The notes under the pieces are model-generated. The model was not told the DNA's origin, made no database searches, and saw only the letters and a list, made by a program, of their open reading frames with translations. The position numbers were made by a program, and so were the translations under genes. A stretch of 64,000 nt of DNA. Source: Oscillospiraceae bacterium (GTDB lineage Bacteria; Bacillota; Clostridia; Oscillospirales; Acutalibacteraceae). Where the stretch lies: assembly GCA_003538135.1 (NCBI GenBank), contig DPOR01000001.1, positions 1-64,000 of the forward strand, in the 5' to 3' direction. This document shows, piece after piece, positions 6,613 to 15,692 of this stretch; within the stretch, counting starts at the first letter, position 1, and each line of letters begins with the position of its first letter.

Positions 6613-7920
6613 ATGAACGCAAAAGAACTGCTCGGCAGGCTCTGCGAAAATGCAATATGCGGCGAAAGTTCCGTTTACAACTGCGGCGACGGCGCGCATA
6701 TGCGGCTTATAAAAGGCGCGGCGGAATCGGATTTTTCAAAAATCTGCGGCGAGTGCGAAAAGCTCGGCTATACGATTTTTCAGCGCAACGATCTCGAAGA
6801 AAACAGACACGCATCATATCACGGGGATATGCTCATCCACATATATTTCTGCCCGTCGGAAAAAAGCCTGCGCGTCATATGCGACCCGTTCTCGGCTCGG
6901 TTCGAGTGCGAGGAGCCGAAATATGAGAGAAGGTGCGGCAGCGCTCTTTGGCAGTTTGAAAACGACCACTCGTATATTGACTGCGGGATGTGCTATATCC
7001 TGCGCTGCGCGGACAACAGCTTTTTTATTATAGACAGCGGGCATTTTCTTCAGCCCAACGACCACAAGAGGATATACCGCTTTCTGCGCGAGCGCACGCC
7101 CGACGGCGAGCGGACGGTTATTTCAGGCTGGTTTTTCAGCCACGCGCACGACGACCATGTGAGCCAATTTGTCGATTTTATCCGCGAATACGGCTCGGCG
7201 GTCGAAATCGAAAGGCTCTATTACAACGACGCACCCATAGACCACCGCGACAGCATGAGCTGGGGCGAGTCCAACAAGAAATATATAAGGCGGTTTGAGG
7301 ACTGCGCCCGTTCCTGCAATATTCCCGCCGTGAAGCTCCACACGGGGCAGCGGTTCTTCGTGCGTAACCTTCGCTTTGACGTGCTCTGCACTCAGGAGGA
7401 CGTTTGGCCTCAAAGTCTCGAAAACTTCAACAACACCTCGTGCGTGCTCGCGCTTGAGGCAGACGGGACGAGGATAATATTCCCCGGCGACGCCGCAGAT
7501 GTCGAGAGCGACATAATGACGGCGCGCTACACAGAAAAAACGCTCGGCTGCGACATCATGCAGCAGTCCCACCACGGGCACAGCGGCGCTTCGCCCGAGT
7601 TCTACCGCAGAGCTGACGCAAAGACAGTAATATTTCCGATAACAAAAATAAAATTCGACGAGGAATATCCGAAGCAGGAGGCGAACAGGGTCGCCTGCTC
7701 TATAGCCGAGGAGTATTTCATAGCCTCCGACGGCACGGTTGAATTCCCCCTGCCCTACTCGGTCGGCAGCGCGAAAGTTTATCCCGACGAAACCTTTGAA
7801 AACTTCGCCGCGATAAAAATGCTCTGGGGCTACGACTACCCCGAAGAATACAAGAAACAGCTGTTTGAGGATTTTTTAAGGCGCGGAGGCCTGCCCTCTC
7901 TCGGAGAGGCAGAGGCATAA
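6613..7920 (+). CDS. MBL-fold metallo-hydrolase
   Basis: The metallo-beta-lactamase-fold domain occupies about residues 115-420, with the metal motif HAHDDH at 177-182, then a later IIFPGDA (metal-bridging Asp) and QQSHHGHSG (His ligands). The first ~100 residues form an extra domain I do not recognise, perhaps substrate-selecting. The layout is like ComEC-C-terminal or competence-type MBL hydrolases without membrane helices, so it is cytosolic. A GGAGGG Shine-Dalgarno precedes the ATG. It lies 57 bases upstream of the GH36 gene and may form an operon with it and the PI-PLC gene. Substrate unknown. Confidence 0.8.
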   Translation: MNAKELLGRLCENAICGESSVYNCGDGAHMRLIKGAAESDFSKICGECEKLGYTIFQRNDLEENRHASYHGDMLIHIYFCPSEKSLRVICDPFSARFECEEPKYERRCGSALWQFENDHSYIDCGMCYILRCADNSFFIIDSGHFLQPNDHKRIYRFLRERTPDGERTVISGWFFSHAHDDHVSQFVDFIREYGSAVEIERLYYNDAPIDHRDSMSWGESNKKYIRRFEDCARSCNIPAVKLHTGQRFFVRNLRFDVLCTQEDVWPQSLENFNNTSCVLALEADGTRIIFPGDAADVESDIMTARYTEKTLGCDIMQQSHHGHSGASPEFYRRADAKTVIFPITKIKFDEEYPKQEANRVACSIAEEYFIASDGTVEFPLPYSVGSAKVYPDETFENFAAIKMLWGYDYPEEYKKQLFEDFLRRGGLPSLGEAEA

Positions 7921-7977
7921 CACGAAGCTCCCGAACGCTTTGCCGAAAAATAAAACCGCAACGGAGGATAATATACA

Positions 7978-10164
7978 ATGATAAATTTTGACAGCAAGAA
8001 CAGGATATTCAAGCTTGACACTCCCAATTCGAGCTATGTTATCGGAGTCGTCGACTTCGACCAGCTCGTCAATTTATATTACGGCAGCAAGATAGCCGAC
8101 ACCGAGGGGCTTGAGGCACGTTCGTTTCGTCCGCGCTGCGCGTCGTTCAGCCCGCTGACCAATGAGCACTATACCGACTCGCACGATTTTTCGCCCGACT
8201 GCGCGCCCATGGAATACGGCTGCAACGGCTGCGGAGATTTCAGGGTGAGCGCGTTATCAATAAAAAATGCGGACGGCAACACCGTCACTGATATGCGCTA
8301 TGAGGGGCACAGGATATACGCGGGCAAGCCGTCCGCCGAGCCCCTGCCGTCTGTTTACCTCAACAGCGAAAGCGAGGCGGACACACTCGAAATCTATATG
8401 GCGGACAGAGTGACCGATATTCGCGTCACGCTCATATATACCGTATTCAACGCGCTCGATGCAATCATACGCAGCGCAAAAATCGAGAACGCATCGCAGA
8501 AGCCTGCGGATATCGAACGCGCGATGAGCCTGTGCGTCGACCTGCCGAGCATGGATTACGACCTCATAACTCTCTACGGCAGACATGCCAAGGAGCGCTC
8601 CGAGGAGCGCCGCCCGCTCGCCCACGGACTTCAGGGAATTGCGAGCAAGCGCGGAGTTTCGAGCCACTGTCAAAACCCGTTTGCGGCTCTCGTCTCCGAA
8701 AATGCCGACGAGGACAGCGGCGAGGCCTACGGCTTCAATCTCGTTTACAGCGGCAACTTCGAGTTCTGCGCCGAATGCGACTTCTCGGGCACCTCGCGCA
8801 TAGTCATGGGCATAAACCCCAATGACTTCTCCTGGCGTCTTGAGCCCGGCGAGAGCTTTATGACTCCCGAGGCGGTTATCGTCTATTCGAACGCGGGCAT
8901 AGGCGAGATGAGCCGCACATATCACAGGCTCTATAACAACAATCTCGTCTGCGGCAAATGGAAAACCGCAAAGCGTCCCCTGCTGATAAACAGCTGGGAG
9001 GCGGCATATTTTGATTTTGATACGGAAAAGCTCGTCTCCTTCGCCGAGCGTGCAAAGGAGCTCGGCATGGATATGCTCGTCATGGACGACGGCTGGTTCG
9101 GCGAGCGCAACGACGATCGCAGCTCCCTGGGCGACTGGTTCGTAAACGAGAGCAAACTCAAGGGCGGCTTGGGCGAGCTTATAGACAGAGTAAACGCTCT
9201 CGGACTGAAATTCGGAATATGGTACGAGCCGGAGATGATCTCCCCCGACTCGGAGCTGTTCCGCGCCCACCCCGACTGGTGCGTCCATGTTCCGAACCGC
9301 AAGCCCTGCATAGGCAGGCATCAGTATGTTCTCGATATGTCCCGAAAGGATGTGCGCGACAACATTTTCGACCAGATGTACTCCGTGCTCTCGAAATATA
9401 AAATAGACTATATCAAATGGGACTTTAACCGCAATATTTCCGACGCGGGCTCCGCTCTGCTCCCCGCGGACAGGCAGGGCGAGTTCTTCCACCGCTTCAT
9501 TCTCGGCACATATGAGCTAATGGGCAGGATACGCGACGCGTTCCCCGATATGCTCTTTGAAAACTGCTCGGGCGGCGGCGGGCGCTTCGACCCCGCCATG
9601 CTCGCATTCTCTCAGCAGATCTGGGCGAGCGACAACACCGACCCAATAGAGCGGCTGACGATTCAGTTCGGCACCTCGATGTGCTACCCCGCCTCGACTA
9701 TGGGCGCTCACGTCTCCGCCTGCGACAGGACGGATTACAAAGTAAAGGGCGACGTCGCGCTCTGGGGCACGTTCGGCTACGAGCTTGACCCGAATGAGCT
9801 GAGCGCAGAGGAGCGCGGGCAGGTAAAAAAGCAGGTTGACGAATACCGCAAATACTATGACCTCATTCACTCGGGCGACCTCTATCGGCTCAAAAGCCCC
9901 TACGAGGACGGATATCGCTGCGCGTGGAGCTTTGTCGCGCAGGACAAGAGCGAGGCTCTTGCGACGGTCGTAACCATGCGCGCGCCCGAAGTGCCGTTCT
10001 TCATTCTCAGATTCAAGGGTCTCGACCCCGAAAAGCGCTACATCTGCGACTTCGACGGGAGAGTTTACTCCGGCTCCAATCTCATGAACGCCGGACTCAA
10101 TCTGACCCGCTCCACCGCAAAAACTTATTCGAGCGTCAAGATATATCTCAAGGAGGAAGAATAA
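7978..10164 (+). CDS. GH36 alpha-galactosidase
   Basis: A retaining alpha-galactosidase of 728 residues, the standard length of GH36 enzymes from Firmicutes. Visible features are the N-terminal beta-sandwich, then the (beta/alpha)8 domain with LVMDDGWFGERNDD, YIKWDFNRN carrying the nucleophile Asp (about 482), ENCSGGGGRFD, and ASDNTDPIERL carrying the acid/base Asp (about 552). There is no signal peptide, so it acts in the cytosol on imported raffinose- or melibiose-type sugars. GGAGG precedes the start. It overlaps the PI-PLC gene by a few bases at its end. No sugar transporter is adjacent. Confidence 0.93.
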   Translation: MINFDSKNRIFKLDTPNSSYVIGVVDFDQLVNLYYGSKIADTEGLEARSFRPRCASFSPLTNEHYTDSHDFSPDCAPMEYGCNGCGDFRVSALSIKNADGNTVTDMRYEGHRIYAGKPSAEPLPSVYLNSESEADTLEIYMADRVTDIRVTLIYTVFNALDAIIRSAKIENASQKPADIERAMSLCVDLPSMDYDLITLYGRHAKERSEERRPLAHGLQGIASKRGVSSHCQNPFAALVSENADEDSGEAYGFNLVYSGNFEFCAECDFSGTSRIVMGINPNDFSWRLEPGESFMTPEAVIVYSNAGIGEMSRTYHRLYNNNLVCGKWKTAKRPLLINSWEAAYFDFDTEKLVSFAERAKELGMDMLVMDDGWFGERNDDRSSLGDWFVNESKLKGGLGELIDRVNALGLKFGIWYEPEMISPDSELFRAHPDWCVHVPNRKPCIGRHQYVLDMSRKDVRDNIFDQMYSVLSKYKIDYIKWDFNRNISDAGSALLPADRQGEFFHRFILGTYELMGRIRDAFPDMLFENCSGGGGRFDPAMLAFSQQIWASDNTDPIERLTIQFGTSMCYPASTMGAHVSACDRTDYKVKGDVALWGTFGYELDPNELSAEERGQVKKQVDEYRKYYDLIHSGDLYRLKSPYEDGYRCAWSFVAQDKSEALATVVTMRAPEVPFFILRFKGLDPEKRYICDFDGRVYSGSNLMNAGLNLTRSTAKTYSSVKIYLKEEE

Positions 10165-10165
10165 C

Positions 10166-11299
10166 ATGAAAAAGAAGCTTCTCAGATTCGTTTCGCTCGC
10201 GCTCGCTTCATTTGTGCTCGGCGGCATAAGCACCTGCGCCTTTGCCGAAGAATCGGAGAGTGAAATCGACGGGTCGAACTGGATGAGCGCGATAAAGCCG
10301 GATGTGCCGATAACAGCCATAAATATGCCCGGCACGCATGACAGCTCGACGAAGTATGTTGACATCAGTCCGATATTCAAGACACAGGACGGTTCCGTCT
10401 CGGAGCAGCTCTACCGCGGCGCACGCTACTTTGATATGCGCTTCGAGCTTCAAAAGGATAAAAGGCTGGTTGCCGTTCACTCGGCGGCCTCCTGCCGAAA
10501 GGCTTACGGCGTAAAAGCCGAGAAGCTCACGGCGGCGGACGCCGTTAAGATGTGCGCCGACTTTTTGAAGAAGAATCCCGGCGAGACCGTGCTTTTCCAG
10601 CTCAAGGAGGGAAACGGCAAGACGGGCACGGTTTTCTTCGACGCCTTCTACGAGCAGTGCATAAAGGGTCAAGAGGATATATGGTTTCTCGAAAACCGTA
10701 TTCCAACCCTCGGTGAGGTGCGCGGCAAGATAGTTCTCCTGCGCGTTGTCAAAGCCGACCGCTCGAAGTTCGACGATCAGAACAGCGGCCTCGATTTCGG
10801 CGCATATCCGCACGTCCCCGTAAAAGAGGTCATAAACTTCATATCGGGCAGCATGAAAAAAGCCTCGACGGGCAAAACCTATTCGCACCTCTATGTTCAG
10901 GATTCGTATAAGCTCGGCGGCAGCAAAAAATGGCAGGCAGTCACAACATTCCTCGAATCCGAGTTAGACCCCGAGAACTTCAACATATGCCTGTCAAGCT
11001 GCGTCGGACTGGGGCTGCCGCTGATGAACTCGAGAATAATCAACCACAGACTCAAAAAGTACGACTTCAAGGACGGCAAGACATACGGAATAATCGCTAT
11101 GGACTTTGTCCCCGAGGACGTTTGCAGGAACATATACATGACAAATTCCGCAATAATGACCGAGACACCGAACGCTGCCACCGAATATTCGGAGCGAACT
11201 TCGTTCACCTTTCTTGGGCGCACGTTCTTCGTCCTGCGCAGCCTGCTGTTCGGCATCGTCCATGCCGTGAGCTTTATTGCGAACTTGTTCTACCGTTAA
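10166..11299 (+). CDS. secreted PI-PLC X-domain protein
   Basis: Resembles bacterial phosphatidylinositol-specific phospholipase C. It has a signal peptide (KKKLLRFVSLALASF... ending near CAFAEE), then the X-domain: NMPGTHDSST with catalytic His at about 58, YRGARYFDMRFE, and LVAVHSAASC with the second His at about 105. The C-terminus ends in a hydrophobic helix (about residues 350-375) with a short basic tail, so the mature protein may stay membrane-anchored. It would cleave phosphatidylinositol or a similar head group by acid-base chemistry outside the cell. It is translationally coupled to the GH36 gene. Confidence 0.85.
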   Translation: MKKKLLRFVSLALASFVLGGISTCAFAEESESEIDGSNWMSAIKPDVPITAINMPGTHDSSTKYVDISPIFKTQDGSVSEQLYRGARYFDMRFELQKDKRLVAVHSAASCRKAYGVKAEKLTAADAVKMCADFLKKNPGETVLFQLKEGNGKTGTVFFDAFYEQCIKGQEDIWFLENRIPTLGEVRGKIVLLRVVKADRSKFDDQNSGLDFGAYPHVPVKEVINFISGSMKKASTGKTYSHLYVQDSYKLGGSKKWQAVTTFLESELDPENFNICLSSCVGLGLPLMNSRIINHRLKKYDFKDGKTYGIIAMDFVPEDVCRNIYMTNSAIMTETPNAATEYSERTSFTFLGRTFFVLRSLLFGIVHAVSFIANLFYR

Positions 11300-11323
11300 A
11301 ATTCAATATTGACACTTCTCGCT

Positions 11324-11364
11324 ATACCGCGGCAAAAGCTTGTGTTTTTTGCCGCGGTATTTTT
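11324..11364 (+). terminator. strong terminator after the PI-PLC gene
   Basis: ATACCGCGGCAAAA (11324-11337) pairs with TTTTGCCGCGGTAT (11347-11360), followed by T4. It ends the MBL-GH36-PI-PLC unit. Confidence 0.9.
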
Positions 11365-11410
11365 GACAGATTTTTTATATGTGAAAATATAAAATAATAA
11401 TTGTGTCAAA
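11361..11410 (+). promoter_or_regulatory. candidate Spo0A-dependent promoter of spoIIE
   Basis: TTGACA (11363-11368) is followed after 21 bases, not 17, by TAAAAT (11390-11395). Long spacers are a hallmark of Spo0A-activated sigma-A promoters such as B. subtilis spoIIE and spoIIG. A 0A-box-like TTTGACA overlaps the -35, and TGTCAAA lies at 11404-11410. The assignment is by analogy. Confidence 0.5.
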
Positions 11411-11455
11411 ACAGCCCGCACAGGTTTTCGTCGCGGCGCAATATCTAAAAGAGAA

Positions 11456-13786
11456 GTGAAAAAAATGGAGAAATCAAGGATAAACTCGGACAAGCTCAAA
11501 TTCATAGATGAAGAAAAGCGCGGGAAGCTCATTCACGCGTTTAAATGCGTTTTTTCGTGCGCCGCCGGGCTGCTGCTCGCGCACGCAAAAATTTTCGGCA
11601 GACTGTCCCCTCTCGCGCTCGCTTTTTCCGCGGCGGCGGTTCAGCCCTACGCCCTTGCGGCGGCGGTCGGCTCGCTCTCGGGCTATCTGCTGTCCTTTTC
11701 GGGCACGGAGGGAATAAGATACATGGCGTGCGTCGCGGGAACAGCGCTGATAAATTTTTCCGTCAACCGTCTGCGCGGCGAGGACTGCGTGCGGCACACG
11801 GCTCCCGTCTCCGCCGCGCTGTGCTGTGCGTCTACGGGCATGGCCGTGCTGCTCGTCGAGGGCTTCACGCTAAACGGCGTTGTGGGCTTTCTCTCCGACT
11901 GCATTCTCGCGGGCGGGATGACATATTTTTTCTCGCGTTCCCTCCGTCTTACGGAGCACAAAAATAAATCAAACGCTCTCGGCAGGCACGATATAATCTG
12001 CATCGCCGTCTCCTGCTGCGCGGCGCTGACCGCCTTCGCCCGGCTCAATATACTGAACTTCCGTCCCGCCGGGACTGCGGCGGCTCTCGCCGTCATGCTG
12101 CTGTGCTTCGCCCTGCGCGAATCGGGCGGCGCAATAGGCGGAATCTGCTCGGGCACGGCTCTCGCGGCGGCTTGCGGCGATCCCTCTTTGGGTGCCGTAT
12201 ACGCGGCTGCGGGGCTCTGTGCCGGGCTGTTCTCGAAATTCGGTCAGTTCGGTATTTCGGCGGCATTTATCTGCATCTGCGGAATAAGCGCGGTTATCTC
12301 CCCGAGCCCGCAGGCGGTGGCAGCTATCGCCGAGAGCGCGGCGGCGGCTCTGATTTTCGTGCTCATACCGCGTGCAAGGCTCGAAAAGCTGCGGGAAAAG
12401 CTGAGCCCCGCGCAGGAATATGCGCCCGACGGCGAGCGAGGGGAGCTGTGCCGCCGCCTCAACGACGCGGAGAGTGCGCTCGAGGGCGTAGGACGATGCA
12501 TCGAACGGGCGGGCAAGAGAATAGACTCCGTGCGCCCGGACGGGGCGGAGATAATGACCGCGAGGGTCAAGCAGAGCGTCTGCGCCGGGTGCGGGAAGTG
12601 CGCCGGAAAGAGAGAAAAGCTCCGAGAGCGAGCTTTTTCGGACGCGATAAAAATACTGCGCGAGGAAAATCATATAACTTCGGAGGAATTGGGCGCGGAG
12701 TTCTGCGCCGAATGTCCGAAGTCTTACGCTGTAGCCGAAAGCTTCAACCGAATTTTTGCGGGCAGCGTTGCATCGGCTTGCGCGGCGCAAAAGACAAACC
12801 AGCTCCGCCGTGCCGTTGCGGACAGCTTCGGCGCGATGGCCGATATCATAGGCGAAATCGCCGCGCAGACGGCAAGGAGCGAAATGTTCCTCCCCGCGCA
12901 GACCTCCTGCGCCGTTGACGTGCTCGGCGAACTCGGATTGAATATTATCTCCGCCTGCTGCAAAAGAGACTGCGAGGGACATATTAAGCTCACGGTGAAA
13001 GCAGCGGAGCTGCCGGAAAACTCCGTCCTGCGAAAAGCCGCCGATACGCTCTCTCAAGAGCTCGGAGCGGCTTTGGCTCTCCCCGCCATACGCGACACAG
13101 AGGGCGGAGTCGAGCTGACCTTCGGCGAAAAGCCGCGCTTCTGCTTTGAAATAGGCTCCGATCAGCGCCCCGCCTCGGACGACGGGGACTGCGGCGACTG
13201 CTGCGACTGCGTGGGGCTCGAGGACGGGCGGAATGTGATAATTTTGAGCGACGGCATGGGGACGGGCAGGCGCGCCGCCGTCGATTCCGCTATGGCGACT
13301 GACCTTTTCGCTTCGCTCATCTGTTCGGGACTCTCCTGCGAGGCGGCGCTCAGAACCGTCAACACCGCGCTCATAGCAAAGAGCGAGGACGAGAGCCTTG
13401 CAACGCTTGACATAGCGTCGCTCGACCCCTACTCGGGCGAGATAAGCTTCTTCAAGGCCGGCGCCGCGCCGTGCTTCATAAAGCGTGCGGGGCGCACGGC
13501 GATACTCGAGCTGCCGTCGCTCCCGGCGGGAATACTCAGCCGCATAGGTTTTTCAACGGCGGGCACCGAGCTGCGCGAGGGCGACACGGTGGTTATGATA
13601 TCGGACGGCGTGGCTGCGGACGGCAGCGAGTGGATATTAAAGCTCCTGCGCTCCTGGCGGGGGGACGCTCAGGGGCTCGCCGAGGAGCTGACCGCCGCCG
13701 CACTGAGCCGCCGCAAAGGAAAAAAATCCGACGATATGACCGCGATATGCGTGCGGGTTCACGGCGCCGACCGAATCGGGAATTGA
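11456..13786 (+). CDS. spoIIE: stage II sporulation protein E
   Basis: Membrane-bound PP2C-type phosphatase that dephosphorylates SpoIIAA, freeing sigma-F in the forespore, and helps asymmetric division. The 776-residue product has about ten hydrophobic segments in residues 20-320, a middle region rich in Cys (several CxxC pairs), and a C-terminal phosphatase domain from about residue 560 with ILSDGMGTGRRAA, LDPYSGEISFFKAGAAPCF and VVMISDGV. The start is GTG at 11456 or ATG at 11465; both have only weak Shine-Dalgarno. It shows that the host can sporulate or descends from sporulators. Confidence 0.95.
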   Translation: MKKMEKSRINSDKLKFIDEEKRGKLIHAFKCVFSCAAGLLLAHAKIFGRLSPLALAFSAAAVQPYALAAAVGSLSGYLLSFSGTEGIRYMACVAGTALINFSVNRLRGEDCVRHTAPVSAALCCASTGMAVLLVEGFTLNGVVGFLSDCILAGGMTYFFSRSLRLTEHKNKSNALGRHDIICIAVSCCAALTAFARLNILNFRPAGTAAALAVMLLCFALRESGGAIGGICSGTALAAACGDPSLGAVYAAAGLCAGLFSKFGQFGISAAFICICGISAVISPSPQAVAAIAESAAAALIFVLIPRARLEKLREKLSPAQEYAPDGERGELCRRLNDAESALEGVGRCIERAGKRIDSVRPDGAEIMTARVKQSVCAGCGKCAGKREKLRERAFSDAIKILREENHITSEELGAEFCAECPKSYAVAESFNRIFAGSVASACAAQKTNQLRRAVADSFGAMADIIGEIAAQTARSEMFLPAQTSCAVDVLGELGLNIISACCKRDCEGHIKLTVKAAELPENSVLRKAADTLSQELGAALALPAIRDTEGGVELTFGEKPRFCFEIGSDQRPASDDGDCGDCCDCVGLEDGRNVIILSDGMGTGRRAAVDSAMATDLFASLICSGLSCEAALRTVNTALIAKSEDESLATLDIASLDPYSGEISFFKAGAAPCFIKRAGRTAILELPSLPAGILSRIGFSTAGTELREGDTVVMISDGVAADGSEWILKLLRSWRGDAQGLAEELTAAALSRRKGKKSDDMTAICVRVHGADRIGN

Positions 13787-13811
13787 CAAAGCCTGCGGCA
13801 TAATATATAAT
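13783..13811 (+). promoter_or_regulatory. consensus promoter overlapping the spoIIE stop
   Basis: TTGACA (13783-13788), 17 bases, TATAAT (13806-13811). The -35 overlaps the spoIIE stop codon. It drives the following kinase-like gene independently of spoIIE. Confidence 0.9.
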
Positions 13812-13841
13812 ATTTGCGAAAACAAATTGGAGGTATAAATT

Positions 13842-14405
13842 ATGATTTTAGCAGCTGTCGGTAAGAACGGCACAGGCAAGGATTTCTTCCTTGATTATGT
13901 TGCTCAGAAGTACGGCTTCCCGATGATTTCCATCGGCGACGTTGTCCGCGAGCTCGCAACCAAGGACGGCCTTGAGCTGACCCGCGACAATCTTCACGCC
14001 ACCAGCAAGAAGTACATGGGCGAATTCGGCCAGACCTTCTTCCCCGAGATGATAGTCAAGAAGATAAAGGAGTCGGACGCTCCGAACTACCTTGTTTCCG
14101 GCATTCGTCCGCCCTCGGATATAGAGATTTTCCGCAAGGCCTTCGGCGAGGATTTCATCCTTGTTGACGTTGTTATCAGCGACGACGAGGTTCGTTATCA
14201 GAGAATGATAGCCCGCGGCTCCGAGCGCGACGGCAAGAGCGTTGAGAAGCTCCGCGAGAACGATCTCCATGAGGAGGAGATCTTCCACACCAGCGAGAGC
14301 GAGAAGATGGCGAACTATGTCATCAAGAACGACGGCGGCGTTGAGGATTTCTACGCGGCAGTCGACAATTTCTATGAGACCGTTCTCAAGCCGAAGCTCG
14401 GCTGA
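13842..14405 (+). CDS. P-loop kinase, dephospho-CoA-kinase-like
   Basis: A 187-residue P-loop NTPase with Walker A GKNGTGKDFF at residues 7-16, ISIGDVVRELA (base or lid region), YLVSGIRPPSDIEIFRK (second core strand) and the lid-like QRMIARGSERDGKS. This is the AAA_17 or archaeal-type dephospho-CoA kinase/adenylate-kinase group rather than canonical CoaE. It likely phosphorylates a nucleotide or CoA precursor, but the substrate is unproven. Good Shine-Dalgarno (GGAGG), own consensus promoter and strong terminator make it a highly expressed single-gene unit. Confidence 0.75.
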   Translation: MILAAVGKNGTGKDFFLDYVAQKYGFPMISIGDVVRELATKDGLELTRDNLHATSKKYMGEFGQTFFPEMIVKKIKESDAPNYLVSGIRPPSDIEIFRKAFGEDFILVDVVISDDEVRYQRMIARGSERDGKSVEKLRENDLHEEEIFHTSESEKMANYVIKNDGGVEDFYAAVDNFYETVLKPKLG

Positions 14406-14424
14406 TCAGCTGATTCAAAAGCAT

Positions 14425-14465
14425 AAAGCGTCCTCCGTATGGCACCATACGGAGGACGCTTTTTT
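14425..14465 (+). terminator. very strong intrinsic terminator
   Basis: An 18-bp perfect stem (14425-14442 with 14445-14462) runs into T-rich sequence. It sits between convergent genes. Confidence 0.95.
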
Positions 14466-14528
14466 ATATATAAAAGTAAAAAGTCCGCACAGCATAAGCT
14501 GTACAGACTTTTCCGATGTAAAGATTGA

Positions 14529-14696
14529 TTACTGCTGGGGAGCTCCAACAGGGCAAGCATCTGCGCAGGAACCGCACTCGGTGCAGAGATCCGCGTTGAT
14601 CTCATACTTGCCGTCGCCCTCGGAAATAGCTCCTACGGGGCACTCAGCCTCGCAAGCGCCGCAGGAAATGCAATCGTCGCTGATATGATAAGCCAT
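14529..14696 (-). CDS. 2[4Fe-4S] ferredoxin (55 aa)
   Basis: A classic clostridial ferredoxin. Eight cysteines lie in two CxxCxxCxxxCP clusters (C9, C12, C15, C19 and C38, C41, C44, C48) that would bind two low-potential [4Fe-4S] clusters. It is an acidic soluble electron carrier for pyruvate:ferredoxin oxidoreductase, hydrogenase or similar anaerobic enzymes. AAGGAGG sits eight bases before the ATG. The gene is monocistronic with its own promoter and a small leader hairpin (GCGGAGA...TCCGC). Confidence 0.95.
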   Translation of the reverse strand: MAYHISDDCISCGACEAECPVGAISEGDGKYEINADLCTECGSCADACPVGAPQQ

Positions 14697-14765
14697 TAGT
14701 CAATCCTCCTTAATCAATTTATCTGTCAGCAATCGGCGGAGAATCTCCGCATATGCTGTATAATC

Positions 14766-14793
14766 ATTGTAACACATTATATTGAAAAATCAA
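14766..14793 (-). promoter_or_regulatory. ferredoxin promoter
   Basis: Minus strand TTGATT (14788-14793), 16 bases, TACAAT (14766-14771), about 70 bases before the ferredoxin start. Confidence 0.7.
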
Positions 14794-14812
14794 GAGTAAA
14801 TTATGCCCGTAT

Positions 14813-15679
14813 TTATTCTATTCCCTTGAGAGCCTCAAGCTCGGAGCGTTCAACCTTGATTTTGCCGTCCTTTATGGTCTTTACCTCGCGGCGGCCGAAC
14901 GCGTGCGGCGCGGCATCGGGGCAGCGGTCGAGCCTGACCTTGAGCTGGCCGGAGAGGAGGTTCACCTCGACTACCGTTCCCCTGCCCTCGGGAGTCTCGA
15001 CGAGAGCGCCCTGCTTCGGGGTTATCTTCAGAAGATACTCGTAGTTGTCCTGCTCGTATTTCAGGCAGCACATGAGCCTGCCGCAGGTGCCGCTTATCTT
15101 GACCGGATTGAGTGAGAGACCCTGCTCCTTGGCCATCTTTATCGACACCGGCTGGAAGTCGCCTATAAACGTGCTGCAGCAGAACGGTCTGCCGCACATA
15201 CCCAGACCGCCGAGCATCTTCGAGCCGTCGCGCACGCCTATCTGCCTGAGCTCTATTCTCGTGCGGAACACGCGGGCAAGATCCTTGACAAGCTCGCGGA
15301 AATCGACTCTGACGTCGGAGGTATAATAGAAGAGTATCTTCTTGCCGTCAAAGGCGTATTCGACATTGACGAGCTTCATCATGTCAAGCCCGTGATCGGC
15401 TATCTTCTGAAGGCAGATATCAAAAGCCTCCTGCTCCTTTTTGCGGTTCTCCTCGACTGTCTTGAGATCCTCGTCCGTCGCGCGACGCACCACGGACTTC
15501 AGGGGCTTGACTATCTCCTCGTCGCTGACCTCGCTGTTTTCGAGCGCCACTTCGCCGCACTCCATTCCGCGAACAGTCTCGACGATAACATAATCGCCCT
15601 TTTCGAATTTATTGTCGAGAGGGTCGAAATAATAGACCTTTCCGACTTCTCTGAATTTAACTCCTATGACCTGAGCCAT
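14813..15679 (-). CDS. ricT: RicT/YaaT (PSP1 domain) regulator
   Basis: Part of the RicA-RicF-RicT (Y) complex that, in Bacillus, helps RNase Y processing and influences sporulation and competence. The PSP1 C-terminal domain is clear. Six cysteines in MCGRPFCCSTF (C162, C167, C168) and GTCGRLMCC (C199, C204, C205) are the family's Fe-S ligands. The start is set at 15679 (MAQVIGVKF) because AAAGGA is eight bases upstream, giving 288 residues. It lies 13 bases downstream of holB, the same order as in B. subtilis. RicA and RicF partners are not in this window. Confidence 0.93.
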   Translation of the reverse strand: MAQVIGVKFREVGKVYYFDPLDNKFEKGDYVIVETVRGMECGEVALENSEVSDEEIVKPLKSVVRRATDEDLKTVEENRKKEQEAFDICLQKIADHGLDMMKLVNVEYAFDGKKILFYYTSDVRVDFRELVKDLARVFRTRIELRQIGVRDGSKMLGGLGMCGRPFCCSTFIGDFQPVSIKMAKEQGLSLNPVKISGTCGRLMCCLKYEQDNYEYLLKITPKQGALVETPEGRGTVVEVNLLSGQLKVRLDRCPDAAPHAFGRREVKTIKDGKIKVERSELEALKGIE

Positions 15680-15692
15680 ATATTCCATCCTT

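Noticed and set aside
6265..6655. Minus-strand ORFs (77 and 103 residues) antisense to the A10-tract gene
   Set aside because: Basic, unstructured composition and no start signals; the plus strand has the coherent membrane-protein frame.
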